Part shown: positions 49,988 to 62,313 of the stretch, piece after piece
How positions within the stretch are numbered: position 1 is the stretch's first letter
Layout of the letters: each line of letters begins with the position of its first letter
Origin: Tetrahymena thermophila SB210
Lineage: Eukaryota > Ciliophora > Oligohymenophorea > Hymenostomatida > Tetrahymenidae
DNA length: 64,000 bases
Direction of reading: 5' to 3'
Assembly (NCBI RefSeq): GCF_000189635.1
Contig: NW_002476157.1
Coordinates: forward strand, 744,001 to 808,000
The notes under the pieces: model-generated
What the model was told of the DNA's origin: nothing
Databases searched by the model: none
Seen by the model: only the letters and a program-made list of their open reading frames with translations
Program-made: the position numbers and the translations under genes

Positions 49988-50769
49988 TTTATTTTACTAT
50001 TAATTCTTTGAAAATTAATTCTTAATATTTGTGAATTAAATTTGGTTTTTAAAGAAATTCCTTTGATTTTGTAACACAATAAAATTATAAATTGATGAGA
50101 TTTATTTATTTATAAACTAGAATTTAATTGATTATTTTAAAAATATTTGCTCAATTTCATTTTTTATAAATTTTAATAATTATTTTATATTCGTAATTAT
50201 AATAAAAAGACTATTAAATTTTTATTTGAAACTAAATGAAAGACATAATCTCTATTTCAATTTTATAAGTATTCAACTACTATCAAAAATTTGCATCAAT
50301 TTTTATCATCATAATTAACAAAAACAAATTAATTAAGATTAAAAGTAAATCATAGTTTAAAAAATTGATTAAATGCAAAACTTCAGTTGTCTTCTGTTAT
50401 GATTTAGTAAAAAACAAAAAAATTTTCTAAAATTTTAATTTTTGAAAATTCTCCAATATTCATAAACCCAATTCGCAACTAGCCATGAATAAATATGGTA
50501 TATAATTATTTTAAACTACACCTACTTCAAATAATTTAAAACGAAGCAAAAATTTCAGGTGTCGTTTAAATTAATTAAAAAGCAATTTAGTTTAATGATA
50601 TTAATATTTAGTGTATCTACGAGGGAATAGACGAAAGTGTTGTTTAAATATATGTTGACCAGAATTTCAAAATAAAAAATTTGTTAAGCTAGATAATATA
50701 TTCACTCTAAATAAAAGATCAAAGTGTACTTAACATTTTTTTGTTTTATAATAATTATTGAAATGTTAG
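49988..50769. other. Upstream flank of LRR gene 1 and unit end
   Basis: Homology with the second unit (56883 onward) fades near 50270. The rest is AT-rich with no supported gene. A weak resemblance to the sensor gene near 50365 (GATTAAATGCAAAACTT) is too short to rely on. Confidence 0.45.
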
Positions 50770-51480
50770 TAATAAAAATAAAATAAAGTATTTTTGGAGA
50801 GCAAAACATCTCTTTTTTGATTTTTTAAAGAAAATTTGATGATATTATACTTTTATTTCTATAACCTTGAACTTAAAATATCTTAGTAAATCAATTAAAA
50901 TTTGCTACTAAAACTTTCACAAGATTGCATCAAATAAAGAAATATGTTATCTATAATAATAATTTAAGTCTTTACTACATTTAATTCAATCTAATTTTAG
51001 AAAAAATTCACATATAAACAGATAAGCATCTTTTAATTTAATGAAGTGAAGTAAACAAACAAATAAATATAGAAAGATATCTTATTAATCCTCTAATTAA
51101 TTTAAAGAAAAAGAAAAATAATAACTTTATCAAAAATAATCATTCGAATAATAAATGGAAATTTATAAAAGTGGAACTAAGAGGAAACAATAATAAAATT
51201 TAAAATAAAATAGTTTTTAAAGTAAATAACTTGAATCTTTTTGATTAGAAAACAAATATACTTTAAAGATTTGATAAATATATAAGAAATTTTAAAAAGA
51301 ATTGTAATTTAAAATAAAAAATGGTTGTTTATTTTAATTGAAAAAAAAAAATTCTTCGAAAATAAGTATATGATAAACTATTTTTGGAGGTTTTCCATCA
51401 TGCATTATTTTATCATTACGAATAGGTAAAGTATGTTTCATAATTCTATAATAAAATTTATACAAAACTTTTGAATGGTT
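50770..51480 (+). pseudogene. Decayed fragment of the sensor-like gene family, 3' portion
   Basis: Collinear, degraded match to about 28585-29930 of copy A. Examples: GAAAATTTGATGATATTATA / GTAGATTTGATGATATAATA (copy B), TAAGTCTTTACTACATTTAA / TAAGTCTTTACTGCATTTAA (copy B), AATAAATGGAAATTTATAAA / AATAAACTGGAATTTATAAA, and CTTGAATCTTTTTGATTAG / CTTGAATGCTTTTGATTAG. Multiple deletions and frame breaks. It starts almost exactly where the fragment at 44265-44930 stopped in gene coordinates. Confidence 0.65.
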
Positions 51481-53218
51481 ATATTTACGCATATATTCAA
51501 TATTTAGAATGAGAAGATTTTAAAACAAATTAAATGTTTTTAGATATGTTTTATGTATTAATTATTTAAATATAAATCTTAATTTATTTGTATAGTGTTT
51601 TTGTTTACTTTAATTAAGCTCTTGCTTTTAATAAGAAAATGGAGATTAAATTATTTTCATCGTGATTAATTAGAAGTCTAAGTTAGACTTTGTATAATAA
51701 TTAAGAGAAAACAACAGCTTTATGAATTTTTTAAAATCAGAAATAATATAAAAAAAATTCAGTAAAATACTTATCAAATTAGAAAAAATTAATTAAATAA
51801 TTTTAGATGGTGCTTTATTTGTCACAACAACAAAAATTTTGAGTGACTTTATCAATAATTAAAAATCTAAATTAGACTTTGTACAAGAATTTAATTAGTA
51901 ATAAGAAACTTTACTTATTTTTGTTTATAAGACATGATAAAAGAAAATTTTATGTAAAATAAACATCAAATTAAAAAAATAGCTTAAATGACTTTTAGTT
52001 AGATATTGAATGATTTGCCATTACAGAAAAATGAAAAGTTTATTGATAAAAATAAATTTATACCTTATTTTTTCAATTTTCTAATATAAAATTAAAAAAA
52101 TTTACATCCTAATATATATTTTTATTTTTATTTATTTATTACATTGTAAATTTAAACAAAAGTTGTTTGAGTGAGCAATTTTATATTAGGTATATTTAAT
52201 TTATTTGTTATAATTAAAAAATAATATAGATTAATGACTAAAAAAAATTAAAATTATTTGGTATTTATTTTAATTGAAAAATATTTTGTTTAAATATACA
52301 ATTTTTTTAATTGCTAATTTAAAGAGTTGCCACTTTTAATCACAGAGAAATGATAAATATTATTAAATCTTAAAAGTTTATTTTAAAAATGAATAATTAC
52401 CGCAAAAAATCGAGCTTTTGTTTCATATTAAAAAAAGTAATAAAAAATTATTATTTTTTTAGAATAGATAAATAAATAAATAGAAAGAGAGAGAGAGAGC
52501 TAAATGATAATTTTATGATCAGCTTGTAATAATACGATCTATCGTAAATTATTTAATTAAAAGGACAAATTTATATTTTTTAATTTAGATAAACATATTA
52601 ATTGGAAGTAATGCTTAGGGCTAAAAAAAACATCAAAATCAGTGTTTACAGCTCAAAGGTAAAGCTGATGATTGTAAATTAAATTTTATATAAAAAAAAT
52701 CTCTCTTTACACTTTATGAAAGAAAATTAACTAAACTTATGTTTTTCCTCTTTTTGTTTATTTGTTTTCTTCAAAATTTCTTAAATATTTTAAAGAAATC
52801 CTTTTTCTTTTCATTAAAAATTGATATTTTGAATAACTCTATAAATGATTTTATTCTTTTTGTATGAATTTATGAAATTTATTTAAAAATATTTTGGATG
52901 GTCATTTTCTTTCAATTTGGCTAGTACGATTATAATTGTCTAGAAAAACTATTAAACAGAATTCGATCCAAAAATTAAATTGATCGCTCCTATTTTAATT
53001 AAATTTTTCTGAATAAGTAATTTAAATTATATGACCAGGAAAAAACTAATCTGTGAATAGGTGGAATTCTTAATTTTCTATCAAATTGATTTACCTTAAT
53101 TTAATTTTTGTTTGGTGTTTACCTATCTATCTATCTACTATAAATACAATTCTAAAAAATTGATAAATTTATCATAATTAAATAATTAAACAAAAAATAA
53201 AACAAAATAACCCAAGAA
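51481..53218. other. Spacer and upstream region of Cys-rich gene 2
   Basis: AT-rich, no supported frame. From about 52390 it is homologous to the flank of Cys-rich gene 1. It contains a GA microsatellite near 52482-52499 and TATC repeats near 53122-53137. Confidence 0.5.
52482..52499. repeat. GA microsatellite
   Basis: AG/GA dinucleotide run of about eight copies in the non-coding upstream part of duplicated unit 2; not present at the matching place in unit 1. Confidence 0.85.
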
Positions 53219-53812
53219 ATGAAATCTATTTACATAACTTTAGCACTTATTTCCTTATTAGCATTTACTTAAGCTGCTGATCCTTAATGCCAAAAACCTA
53301 CATGTGCTGATGATCCTAATCCTTAAGAATGTCAAGATGCTTTGTCAAAACTTGAATCTTGTGTTTAAACTAGTTGTACTAACATTTAAGCAGGTGATTT
53401 CTAGGCTATTTTAACTTGCTTTACTACTTGCAAACCAACTTACTAACCTTTAATTAAGAAATTTGAAGATTATGCTGAATGCTAAATATCAACTAATCCT
53501 TAAATTGCAAAGCTCGTTAAATGCGTTGAACCATCATTGTTAGGATGTTAAAATAATCCAGCAGATTGCCAAACTGCATTTTAAGCTTAAGGTGAATGTA
53601 TTGCAAATAAATGCCCTAGTGTAGTCAAAAGTTAAGATGATTTAGATGGTATTTAAAAATGCATTTTCTCTACCTGCAAAAGTAGTTCTTCAATAGTTAA
53701 TAATGCTGAAAAATAAATTTATGAATGTGTCACTGGAAAAAAAGTTTCAGTTTCTGCTCAAATTTTAATTTCATCAGTCTTCACCTTGATTGGATATTTA
53801 ATCCTCTTTTGA
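53219..53812 (+). CDS. Secreted/GPI-anchored-like 16-Cys protein, copy 2
   Basis: Intronless 197-aa paralogue of the gene at 45972. Signal peptide and hydrophobic tail are unchanged in protein sequence (SVSAQILISSVFTLIGYLIL against SVSAKILIS). All 16 cysteines are kept in register (QCQKPTC, SCVQTSC, TCFTTC, ECIANKC, KCIFSTC), but the residues between them have diverged strongly in the first two thirds. Conserved ends with a varied core are typical of surface antigens that diversify after duplication. Convergent with LRR gene 2. Confidence 0.85.
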
Positions 53813-54668
53813 TTAAATTATTATCTATCTACAAATAAATAAATACTAAAATGTATTATCTATATGTTAATTTGTATTTTTTAGAAAACAAACTTTAAAT
53901 ATACATTTTTTTAAAAAACAACTTTCCACTAAATATTTGAACTTTCCATAAAATCACTGAGATATTACATATATATTAAATATTCTAAATTTATAACATT
54001 CACATATTACTTGAGATATAAATACCTCATTTTTTTTACTAAAACAAAAAGTAAGCAAGGAAGCTGCTATCTATTTCAGTTTCTTGGGTTTATACATATT
54101 AGTTTATTTAATTGCGTATAAACACAATATAAAAAATTGGAAAGGGGGGGAAAAACATAGGATTGAAGTTGAAACCCAATTTTATTACCATTTTATAAAA
54201 ATTAAATGAAATACCTATATCTGTATCTACACAGTTGGTGATTTTTTATTACAGGATTACAATATATAAAAAGAAAACTACCTAAGAGGTACATATACAT
54301 ACATACAATACAAATTTTTTACTTTTACTAAATTTATAATTTTATTTTACTTCTAAAACATTTAAATAATTTTCAAAATAATTAATATTAAATTATTACT
54401 GAAAAAATAGCAATAAACCTTAAACAAAAACAATAAGTCAATCAATCATAATCTAATCTATAATAATAAACATTGATGTTTATGAAAATTAATCTTTTAA
54501 AATATTTTTTAGCTATTTAATTGTAAGTCTTCAAATCAGCATAGTCCCTTTATAATTATATATAATTTATAAGATTAGAAATATAAATTATAAAAACATT
54601 ACCCAATAAGCATATCAAATGCAATTAAATTTTTGATTTAAGAAAAAGTCCTAATAAATTAAGTTAAT
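53813..54668. other. Non-coding stretch between convergent genes, copy 2
   Basis: Homologous to the 3' flanks in unit 1 but lacks most of the 46860-47450 segment. Contains a G run (GGGGGGG near 54144), unusual in this DNA. No gene seen. Confidence 0.5.
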
Positions 54669-56882
54669 TCAGATTTTTAGAAAATAGGTACTCTAATTTT
54701 ATATAAAATATATTAAATTTGCTTATTTATAGTTGATAAAGTTAATTATTTACGATAGATTTATACTTATCTTGAATAATTACTAAAGTTGCACTGTACT
54801 TTTGGCAAAATCCAACAAGCTCTCAAAACAATAATTGTTTCTCCTTTGTAAAAAAAATAATAAAAGAATATCTTTTTATAGCTTCATAATTTTACTGCAG
54901 TATTAGATTCATTATTTTTAATTATTTACACTCAGATATCTGCTTACTTAAATTATACATATCGTTTGAGTTTATTAAACAATAACTTTTTTTATATTAA
55001 TAAATTAAAGTATTCCATATTTTTAAATATCAAAAAATATCTTTATTAACAAAAAGTTTATTCTTTTAAATATCAATTAATATAAATATTACTTTTCACT
55101 AATTAAAAAATATTTAAATATTAAAAGAAAAATTTACGTTAAGTTTAAATAGATATTTTTTAGATTTTATTTATTAAAAAGTCCAAAATCAAGTACTTAT
55201 CCTTCTTGCAATAAATTATGTCTATTAATAAATTAATTTTAGTATTTAAAAAAAAAAATAATAATAATACTATAAAGATAACTTTAATTCTTCCAAATAA
55301 CTGCATTAAATTATGGCTTTTCCTATTTCATTTACTCCATACTTTGTTATACAATTTTCTCTTTTAATTTTAATTAATCTAAATTTTAATTTTACATTTA
55401 AAATTATACTTTAAAAATAATTGTAAAATCCTAAGTTAGGGGCAACTTTAAATAGCCAAACTAATTTTTTGTGCACTTTCATATTTGAGCAAATTTTAAC
55501 TATTTATTTAGTTTTATCAATTTAATTTTAAAATTTCTTTCATTTTACTTAAAATCTAAAATCAGAACATTTAAGTTTTATCCACATTATTAAATACCTT
55601 GAGAAAGGTCAATAATCCCTAAATCTTCTACTTCATTTTATCTGTTAGTTTACAAAAAAAATATTTATTATTTAATAATAAAATAAATATATAAAAAATA
55701 AGAACTCATTGGATGAATTGGATTTTGTCATTTACAATAAATTATAGTTTTATTGAATTTTATATTATTAAGAAAACAGAAAAAAGAAGATTGTAAATAA
55801 AAAATCTTAAAATAAAAAAAATTATAATAAAAAATAATGCAAAAAGATAATGTTCAAAAAATATTTTATATCAAAAATAGGTTTTTACTTTATTAAAAGT
55901 TAATATAAAAAAAAATTTTTTTCTCATTTTTCTTAAATTTTGTTAAATCAAAATTATTATTTTTTGTTTAGATTTTAAATAAGTTTAAATAATTTAACCA
56001 CCTAAAATTTAGCTTGAGAACAGATAATCTTTTCAAATTAATTATGGATTGACCTAATTTACATAGCAGCTTATTTTTTATTAGACACCTCCTATTTAAA
56101 AAAAATAATTTTAACAAAAATCTTTGAATATGTATTCACTCTAAATCTAATTCTAGATGTTCAAGATAATCACATTTCTTTAAATTAGAGACTAAAAATT
56201 CGCTTTCTTCACCATCTCTGATTGCTAAAATACTTTTATATTAAAATGATAGTTTTTAGATTGTTCTTGATAAAAATTCAAGATAAAAAAATAACAAATT
56301 AATTAATAAATCATTTACTTAAATTTTATTCTCAAGTATCTCAAATGGATATTTTTAGCAATCACTTCACCAATCAGTAAAGCAATTTATTGACCAATCA
56401 TGCTGTTACTAAGTTATAATAATTTTAATATTTAGTCCAAGAGATTATTTACCTTAAATGTATATCTAGCTTTTAAAGCAAATCATAAGTTTAAATAGCT
56501 TGATTAATACTAAATAATCCTTCAGACCAAATATAACATTCTCTAATTTTATTATGAAAGCATCAAATTATTATACTAATTATGTATAATTTACGGTAAC
56601 AAAAGAGATAATTCTTTTATATTTTTAAACTTTTTTAAAATTCTTCCAACCTAAACAACATCCTTTCTTGAAGATTATCTAATTGTATATGTTTTTGTTA
56701 ATTTATTATGGGAATTACATTTTTTTAAAAATATGCTTTTTCTGAATCTGAAGTATTTCTATTGAATCAATGTTTATAGTAGAAAACTTTTTTTTTATAA
56801 GAAAGATAATTCAATTTCTTAATTTTAATTTTACAACCATATTTACATTTATATTATCAATATCTAATATTTTTAATTCCAT
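54669..56882 (-). CDS. Leucine-rich-repeat protein, one repeat per exon, copy 2
   Basis: Paralogue of the LRR gene at 47819-49987, with the same order of repeat exons and the same phase-2 junctions. ATG at 56882, stop at 54669. Exon reading gives ILKKFKNIKELSLLL, VIAKNIHLRYLRIKF, NLKKCDYLEHLELDL and the same end (STYFLKI). Exon 10 is 6 nt shorter, so the frame is kept. Many differences are synonymous (CAA/TAA, GGC/GGT), which suggests both copies have been under selection. The donor after the second exon is GC (GCATAT) instead of GT; if it is not used, this repeat would be misspliced. I did not sum every exon here. Confidence 0.68.
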
Positions 56883-57787
56883 TTTATTTTAATATAAATT
56901 CTTTCAAAATTAATTCTTAAAATTTAAATATTAATTAAATTTTGATTTTGAAGTAATACCTTTGATTTTTTAACACAACAATAATACAAATTAATGAGAT
57001 TAATTTATTTATAAACTAGATGTAATTTTAGTTAATTATTTTAAAAATATTTGCTCAATTCCTTTTAAATTGATATTAATAATAATTTTATCTCCATAAT
57101 TGTAATGATAAAAAGATTATAAATTCTTATTTGAAACTAAATAAAAGACAAATAATCTCTATTTCAATTTTACAATTATATTAATTAACATCTTGTTAGA
57201 TTTTTATAAATTCAAATTTTTTAATTCTTTTTGACTTCAATTAATTTTAATAATTTATTTTTGATAAAGTTAGTAATAATTTTTAAAATGTACTCTAAAA
57301 ATAAAAATAAAAAAATTTAAATTTAAAAAATACTATATTAATTTTCGATTCTGAAATTATTTTATTGAATATTCACATTTAAGTCATTAAAATCTTAATT
57401 TTTAATCAGATAAAATTATTTTTTATGTTATTAAATTTTAGTAAATTGGGAAGTAATATATTTAAAAATACAGAGGTATTAAAATGGTAATTAATTTTTC
57501 TAACAGTAAAATTAATGACAAAGCTATTTCTAATTTCAAATTAAAATATTCTTGTTTAAAATATCTTAGCATGCCATTTACATTTTAATCCATGGTTGGA
57601 AAAAATAATTAAAATTTAAAAGTGGAGATTTTAATTTTGATCACCTTGAAACAAAATTTTACTGAAAAACACAAATAAATAAGTAAGTATTCATAAATTG
57701 CTCGAATAATTTTAATTAATTAATAAATAAATAAATAAGAAAATAAATTATAATTTCTGATATATATTTATTTGAAAAATAAATTAA
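56883..57787. other. Divergent promoter region
   Basis: Upstream of LRR gene 2 (minus) and of the membrane-protein gene (plus). AT-rich, unit homology ends near 57180. No supported gene. Confidence 0.5.
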
Positions 57788-60379
57788 ATGAATATTTAAA
57801 GTGGGCCATTATAAACAAACTAAGTTAGCTTTTAATCATAATTTAAGTATAATTCTTAGCTGAATTTGACTCAAGGTGAGCAATTAGATTAGGTTTAAAG
57901 ATAGAAACATCATCATAATTAAAAATAATAAAATAATATCAACTTAGAAACTAAACACCATCATTTATAGAAAGATAAAAAGTAAATTAAAAGCGATGAT
58001 GAGAATGAAGCTACAAAACAATCAAAACACAGAAAGGAAACCATTATAAGTAAAAAATATACCAGTAAAGGTAGTCAAAAATACGATAATATTTTTGAGG
58101 GATTTGGAGATTTGCTATTTGATGAAGAGGACTAGAGTAAAAAAGACAATTAGACTACTGATAAAAATAATTTGACATCACCAAAAGCAGATGATCCTTC
58201 TGATAATTAAAATATTTTGAAAAATAACACTAATTAAAGCAACTTCAATATGGTTGATCCTAAAATTTGCTTAGACATGGATCCATTTAATATTTAGAGT
58301 TAAACAAACTAGCAAAACTAGTAAATAAATTTGGATTTTGGTACAACACTTAACAAAGAAATAGTAGACTAGTAGAACACTCAAAGGAATCTAAATCTTA
58401 ATTAAGACTAAGTTACACAAAATATAAAATTACCATCTTCTAATTAATCAAATGAATAAGAATAGATAAAAAATTATTATAATTTAAATTCTAAAGATTA
58501 AAATTAGCAGATCAATATCTAATAACCAAATTAATTATTTGGAAATTAGATTGTATAAGGTTTTTACTCTTAGAGACCTAACTAATAATATTAAGTAGAA
58601 TATCTTTCTTTGCTATTTACTGATGAATAAGATAATAATAATAATAATAATAGTAATCAATTAAACAATGAAGTTAAAAATAAAAACAAGATATTCTTCT
58701 TCTTCTTGATGCTACTTCTATTTATTATATATTCTTTATTTGGTTATATTGTTATTTTTATCATTTTTATCATATCTGCTTTTAGAGAAATTAGAGGTAA
58801 ATTGTCTAAAGTTTGCATATTATTTTGGACTCTAACTAGCTGTGCTGCAACACTTTATGTTTTTGGAATTTAATTCTATTATTATATCAGTGATACTAAG
58901 GTATAATATCTCTTATTTGATATCAATAGTTTTTAATTAGCAGTCATGTTAGTTATTTCATATGTGAGAGCTTGCTATGTAGAGATTATAGATTAATCTA
59001 ATATGTTCAAATCAGTTTTAAATTTTGATACATTTAGAGGTCTAATCTATCTAAATAGCTCTTCTAAAGATTCTGAGGCTTCTCTTTTTGATATACCTTT
59101 CAGTGAACCAATTTCAGCTTAAAATATTCAGCAAAGATACTCTCTGCTAACTATTTCACCAATTCCTTCATAGCTTAATTATTCTATTAGTAAACTACTA
59201 AGCGGATTTTAGGATTATTATTATCCTAATTTCCATCAGTATTTAATAATTGTCTGTATTTTGATTCTTAAATTTGTTTTAGGATTTTACTATTTATATA
59301 GTAAGCATAACCATATTAACATAAGATATGCTATCGATATTACTATAACGGTGTTCGTTTATCTTTACTCAGCCTTTATTTTAATTAGAATTCTGGGAAA
59401 TTACGACCTTATAAGAAAAGCTGATCAAATGAATAATCTGAATGATTCAATAAACTTTTAAAATCTTAAATAAGAAAAGTATCAAGAAAAACTTGATTTT
59501 ACTTGTCCAATAAGTCTCGAAACTTGGGATAACGCGCGTCAGTATGTTTGTTCTATAGATCTTGAGTTTCTTTCTGAATTAGAGTATGCATATTTTGGCT
59601 TGTTTTTTTACTTTATTTTTGTATCAGTTATAATCACCACAGCTTATGGAGAATTTTATTGGATTATCCCTAAGGAATCTATACTACTTGAACCATATAT
59701 GGTTATATTAAATACATTTAACTTTTTAATAGTTAATAGCTTACTTTTCTTTAGGTTATGGTATGGTTAGCAGTTTAATGATACATTCGAATTGTAACAG
59801 TAGAGCCTTGAATTTTTGATGGATATTGTTGAAGACATTTAGCTAATGTATGAAGCTTACTTTGAGCCATTCAGGTTTGCAAATGAGCAAATAATAGTTT
59901 AATAAAAGCAATATGGCCAAAATAAAGTAGATATAGAGAATATCAAAAGACAGCAAAGAGAAAAATATATAGCTTAGTATTTAACTGAAGTATAAAGCAG
60001 GAGTGAATAGTAAATCATCACTCAAAAAGATATAACTGTTGACAAATACTCAATATAAGGACTACTAATATAAAGAGTAAAATAGACAAGCAACTTTTAT
60101 ATAGATGAAAAGGTGCAATACTAAGGAAAAGTGTATTAAAAATAGGACAAAGCTTTATTAAGAAAAAAAATTCTAAAAAATATTTATCTAAGTCTTAATA
60201 AAGTGATTACTTCTATCAAAAATGATGCTGAAAAATATTAGTATCAGTTTTTAAACTGCATACCAGTTTCATTTTCAAATACTCTTACAACATTTGCAGT
60301 TGCTTTATTTACTCTTCTTCCTTAAGTGATACCCAAATTCTTAGGCTTCTACTAAGATATTAGTTAGAATTCTAAATGA
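57788..60379 (+). CDS. N/Q-rich multi-pass membrane protein, unknown function
   Basis: Intronless frame of 864 codons; ATG 57788 is the first after an in-frame TGA near 57757, and the stop is TGA 60377. Residues 1-~295 are hydrophilic, with HHH runs, Lys-rich patches and N/Q low complexity including an Asn run from AAT repeats near 58630. From ~300 on there are about eight hydrophobic segments: FFFLLMLLLFIIYSLFGYIV, VCILFWTLTSCAATLYVFG, LAVMLVISYVRACYV, YLIIVCILILKFVLGFYYLY, ITITVFVYLYSAFILIRIL, FGLFFYFIFVSVIITTAYG, VILNTFNFLIVNSLLFF and a final FSNTLTTFAVALFTLLP. A charged Q-rich loop of ~150 residues precedes the last segment. I do not recognise the family; a seven- or eight-TM receptor or transporter is possible. 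Confidence 0.75.
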
Positions 60380-61155
60380 TCAAAACCTTTTCTAAAATTA
60401 ATTAATTAATTATTCTGTATAAATTTAAAAATTTAAGAATAAAAATTTTTTTAAATTCAATTAGATTTTATAAAATAATAATTAAAAAAAAATTATTATA
60501 GAATTATTTAGATAAAAAATATCTACATTATTTATTTTTTTAGCACAATATTTCTTTGGCATGGTAATATCTTCCACTATTTTATTTGAATATGGCTAAT
60601 TAAGTGAAAAAAACAAAAAAATAAAAAATAAAAACAAAAAAATTGTTAAAATTTTTTCAAAAGTAATAAAAAAGATTTTTTTTTTCTATATTTATAAATA
60701 AATTTAAATTTTTGATATTTATTCAATTTTTAATATATTTTATTTCAAAACTTCTCTTATGAATTATTTATTTTTTAGATATAGAAATATTTAGATTAAA
60801 TTATTAAAAGGTATTTGTAATTCCGCTAAAGTAATCATTTAATTGAAAAACAAAAAAGCAAATAAATTTTGATTTACCAATACAATAAATAATATGTATC
60901 TGTAAACTTCATTTCTTAAAGTTATTTAATAAAATAATACGGCAATTTTATCATATCAAATAATCAGATCATAGATATTTTATTTAAATTGAGATTTATA
61001 AATAAGTAAATAGAAAAAGAATATTTTTTTTAAGTTAAAACAATAAAAGAATAATATATGTACCTTGATACAAAACTTAAATTGAATTGCAAATCCAATC
61101 ATTTATTTTTTTAATTAATAAATTGAAAGATAAAAGATATTAAAAATTTTAAGAT
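60380..61155. other. Intergenic AT-rich stretch
   Basis: Spacer between the membrane protein and the oxidase gene, both plus strand; nothing further supported. Confidence 0.5.
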
Positions 61156-62313
61156 ATGAGTTAAGAAGTATACGATATTATAGTTTTAGGTTTGGGAGCT
61201 ATGGGCTCTGCATCTTTTTATCAAGCAGCTAAACAAGGTAAAAAAGTTCTAGGTATAGAATAGTTTGAAGCAGCACACAATAAAGGTTCTTCTCATGGAG
61301 AAACTAGAATTATTCGTGAAGCATATCATGAGGGATCATTTTATGTTCCAATGTCATAAAAATCAGCTAAATTATTTTAAGAACTAGAAAAGGAAACTGG
61401 TTAAAAATTATATGAAAAAATTGGATGCCTCATGGTTGGTACACCAGATTCATAGACCATTTTAGACTCAAAACTGAGTGCTGATAAATATAATTTACCA
61501 TACAAAATGTATAATAGCAAGACTATTAAAGAAAGAGTTCCAGCATGGAATATCCCTGAAGGGTTTATAGCCTTGTATGATGAAACTGCAGGCTTAGTCT
61601 ATCCTGAAAGAATAATAAATGCACATATAGATGTCGCTCTTAAAAAGAATCCATAAGCTAGGGCATTGTTTGGTACTAAAGCTTTATCAAAAAAAGTTAG
61701 AAAAGAAGATGGATTAATAGAAGTAAATACAAGCAAGGGTTTATTTGTTTCAAAGTAGCTTATAATTAGTGCAGGCTTATGGGGAAATGATTTCCTTAAA
61801 GAGTTGAATCTTCCTCTAATCATCTAAAAGCAGTCAGTAGCATGGTTCGAAAATGATGACTCTGATAAAAAGTTAGGATAACTTCCTTGTTATTTAGTAG
61901 AATATGAAAAAGATAAGCAAGTTTATGGATTTCCTAATGCATTAAATACAGGAGTAAAAGTAGGACTACACAAAGAAGGCCCAACCTTTAAAATTTCAGA
62001 TGAAATTAATTATGATTAAGACCCTGCCTTTTATGATAGAATAAGACAAAAAATATCACCCTTTATCCCTTCTATTTCTCAGAGTAAAATAGCTAAATAA
62101 GCAGTCTGCTTTTATACTCTCACTCCTGATGGTCATTTTATTATTGATTTCCATCCACAAAACGATAACATAGTTATCCTAAGTCCATGCAGCGGACATG
62201 GATTTAAGTTTTGTTCTGTAATTGGTCAAATGGCAGTTGAACTACTTTTAACTAAGTCTAATCCATACACTTACTTCAAAATTTCAAGATTTAATCCTAC
62301 TTAAAAGCTCTGA
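61156..62313 (+). CDS. Sarcosine/N-methyl amino acid oxidase-type flavoprotein
   Basis: Intronless, 385 aa, ATG 61156 to TGA 62311. It belongs to the monomeric sarcosine oxidase / PIPOX branch of the DAO family, which oxidises N-methyl amino acids or pipecolate with O2. The N-terminal dinucleotide fold is clear: IIVLGLGAMGSASFYQAAK, then the acidic end of strand 2 (GIEQFE) and the SSHGETRIIREAY block typical of the family. Near the end, AVCFYTLTPDGHFIIDFHP carries Cys318, matching the Cys that binds FAD covalently, followed by PCSGHGFKF. Length is normal. There is no signal peptide. The C-terminus (RFNPTQKL) is not a clear PTS1 signal, so peroxisomal import is uncertain. Confidence 0.92.

Larger units (their letters stand above)
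45230..57180. repeat. Segmental duplication: Cys-rich + LRR unit
   Basis: Direct copies, about 45230-50270 and about 52390-57180. Each has 5' flank, Cys-rich gene (+), shared 3' region, LRR gene (-) and LRR upstream flank. Even non-coding parts align, so the duplication is fairly recent. Start codons of the Cys-rich genes are 7,247 nt apart; a sensor-gene relic lies between the units. Confidence 0.85.

Noticed and set aside
50340-50400. Possible extra sensor-gene match (GATTAAATGCAAAACTTC)
   Set aside because: Too short and AT-rich to separate from chance; it would also duplicate a part already present in the first relic.
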